From NCBI GenBank assembly GCA_049999765.1, contig JBNGIQ010008711.1, positions 1 to 26,526 of the forward strand: a DNA stretch of 26,526 bases. The letters run 5' to 3'. The notes beneath the pieces are model-generated. The model did no database searches and was not told the origin of the DNA. It saw only the letters and a list, made by a program, of their open reading frames with translations. The position numbers and the translations under genes are program-made. Below are positions 25,377 through 26,526 of this stretch, one piece after another (positions within the stretch are counted from its first letter, which is position 1; every line of letters starts with the position of its first letter). This stretch comes from Phaeoceros laevis (taxonomy: Eukaryota; Anthocerotophyta; Anthocerotopsida; Notothyladales).

Positions 25377-25569
25377 GATGCAGCCGAACTTGGAGCACTC
25401 CATCTGGTGGCTGTCATACCTTGCACAATTTGTCGATGAAGAGCTCGCTCTGCTGATTAAGCAGGCAGTTTCAGCTATGCTGGCTAGGGAGGAGGCTTTG
25501 TCCATGTATCCCAAACGCTGGTGCTTCCCAGTTCGCAAGCGGGCTAGGCTGGTGCTTCGTCGATCTTAA
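25377..25569 (+). CDS. Element F: 63-residue leader ORF
   Basis: It starts MQPNLEHSIWWLSYLAQFVD and continues as a helix-rich segment (EELALLIKQAVSAMLAREEA), ending with the basic tail VRKRARLVLRRS. Elements A and M have a short ORF in the same place, between PBS and ORF0, and A's also ends in a basic tail. No known domain. Moderately likely to be real, given the shared position. Confidence 0.4.
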
Positions 25570-25692
25570 ACACCAGTGCACATCAAAGCTTGGTCAGTGG
25601 GGGACTTGCGCTGCTGGAGGTGCTGAGAGAATGAGGCAGTTGTTGGGTTGGAAGGCAAGATCGCTGCCACAAAACGTGTCTACTAGTTGAGC

Positions 25693-26316
25693 ATGGAGTC
25701 ATGGCGCGGTTGGTCAGGAAGGCAGCGTCGAGGGAGGAGATTCACCAGTTCCGATCAGTGCGAACCTAGGACCCGAGGGCGCTCCTCGCCCAGTGAATTC
25801 CCGGCGTACAGGTCACGACAGTTAAATCACTTCCCTACACAGCCAGCTTGTTCACACCGTCGTCGCCACACCTATGCACAACCTGTAGAAGACGTCTATC
25901 ATCCCAATTACCAGTGTCCCTATTCCTTTGCAACACCTGTCCAGCACCGGCATGCACCACGGCGAAGGCAATACCTGAGTCAAACATTCGAGCAAGCACT
26001 TTTGCAGGCAGATGTTAGCCTTCTAGTTAGATTAGTTCGGAATTCAGAAACTGCAGCTATTAGGAGGTCAACACATGTGTTCGATGCTCTCAATGCAATT
26101 CATACACAGCTAGAGACCATAGTTAGTAGTCTGAAATCATCAGCGACTCCTAATGTGTTAGACTGTGAACATGTCAATCTAAAAGAGTCTGAAATTGAGA
26201 AACCTGAACACGTACCCCTTGCTGGAATTTATAAGTGCTGTCTCGAATGCCTTAACTCTATCTCCCGTCCAGTGGAAGCACCGGCAGCTGGTGCACCCCA
26301 AAATCCATCCGCTTAA
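25693..26316 (+). CDS. Element F: ORF0, basic N-terminus plus helical domain, upstream of gag
   Basis: A 207-residue open frame from ATG 25693 (MESWRGWSGRQRRGRRFTSS) with Arg-rich patches (CSHRRRHTYAQ, HAPRRRQYL) in the N-terminal half, then a helix with spaced hydrophobics (QALLQADVSLLVRLVRN, RRSTHVFDALNAIHTQLETI) and a Cys-containing end (YKCCLECLNSI). It is the only ORF0 in the window without a stop or frameshift. It ends directly before the acidic gag start. The helix STHVFDALNAIHTQLETIVS resembles SQQLLDSLEHLHIRVDQIDS in element A. No domain is known to me. A possible nucleic-acid-binding oligomer is inferred from composition only. Confidence 0.65.
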   Translation: MESWRGWSGRQRRGRRFTSSDQCEPRTRGRSSPSEFPAYRSRQLNHFPTQPACSHRRRHTYAQPVEDVYHPNYQCPYSFATPVQHRHAPRRRQYLSQTFEQALLQADVSLLVRLVRNSETAAIRRSTHVFDALNAIHTQLETIVSSLKSSATPNVLDCEHVNLKESEIEKPEHVPLAGIYKCCLECLNSISRPVEAPAAGAPQNPSA

Positions 26317-26526
26317 ACTTGGAAGATACCTCTGACGACGGCTTTGATCAGGCACTTGAGTACCAAGTTCTAGAGAGCATTAGGAGCTTGTTCCAAGAGG
26401 GTGCTGAACAATCAGACATGGCCGACGAAGAAGCCGAGCGTGCAAGGAGGGAACAAGAGAGGTTAGACAAACTGAGAGCGGATAGAGAAGAGGAAAGAAG
26501 AGAACGGGAGGAGAAGGAGCGTGAGG
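26317..26526 (+). CDS. Element F: N-terminus of gag (partial)
   Basis: The frame is open to the window end: NLEDTSDDGFDQALEYQVLE, SIRSLFQEGAEQSDMADEEA, then a dense E/R/K run (ERARREQERLDKLRADREEE). The acidic start resembles A's Gag (MSEDDDYDIFGQSLEDD ... LASFF). The start codon is unclear: the first ATG in this frame is 26419. The charged stretch looks like a single alpha-helix or coiled coil. The rest is beyond the window. Confidence 0.6.

Larger units (their letters stand above)
24736..26526 (+). mobile_element. Element F: 5' part of a plus-strand Ty1/copia, continues past the window
   Basis: The order is LTR (24736-24942), PBS, GC-rich leader, short ORF, ORF0 and the start of gag. It interrupts G's gag frame at 24735/24736. 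The other end and TSD lie outside the window. AAACC (24731-24735) should be repeated at its far end. Confidence 0.85.

Noticed and set aside
24989-25426. Several long open frames on both strands in the leader of element F
   Set aside because: The region is GC-rich and repetitive, so stop codons are rare. No frame has a motif.

Overview
The window is a stack of decayed, nested LTR retrotransposons from a plant-type nuclear genome. I found no host gene, rRNA, tRNA, CRISPR array or bacterial feature. The primer-binding sites that can be read all match the initiator-Met tRNA 3' end (TGGTATCAGAG), which is typical of green-plant elements. Two 100-base N runs (9017-9116, 14989-15088) are scaffold gaps. 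The species cannot be named from the sequence. A Ty3/gypsy element carrying a cytosine methyltransferase points towards an early-diverging streptophyte, because such elements are known from charophyte algae, but this is inference.

Layout, outermost layer first. Element D (Ty1/copia, minus) occupies about 1-1276: the RNase H tail, 3' UTR, PPT and an LTR that is followed directly by a PBS. Element A (copia, plus) starts inside D's RNase H at about 1277 and runs to 4721, where it breaks off within integrase. Element G (Ty3/gypsy, minus) interrupts A from 4722 and runs to the right in four exposed pieces: 3' LTR plus PHD finger (4722-5790), RT/RNase H/integrase (11564-14225), methyltransferase and pre-RT linker (22227-23090), and gag/protease (23091-24735). 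Three copia elements sit inside G: B (minus, 5791-11558, TSD GATCC), C (plus, 14226-22226, TSD GATTC) and F (plus, from 24736 past the window end). A further minus-strand copia element, M (about 16905-22132), lies within C.

Two insertions are proven by reading frame. Removing B with one copy of its TSD restores G's integrase tail, and removing C with one copy of its TSD restores G's pre-RT segment. Element C has an internal inversion of its ORF0/gag N-terminus, and element B has an inversion of its RNase H. All coding regions carry stops or frameshifts, so the window looks like a silenced, heterochromatin-like retrotransposon cluster.

The most notable content is in G. Between protease and RT it encodes the C-terminal half of a DNMT3-like DNA cytosine methyltransferase, and its pol ends in a canonical PHD finger (chromatin reader). 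This gives one retroelement with a DNA-methylation writer and a chromatin reader. The second notable point is that five different copia elements carry a separate ORF just upstream of gag, basic at the N-terminus in most of them and mainly helical. LTRs of otherwise dissimilar elements also share an AACCGTC-type motif next to short GC-rich inverted repeats.
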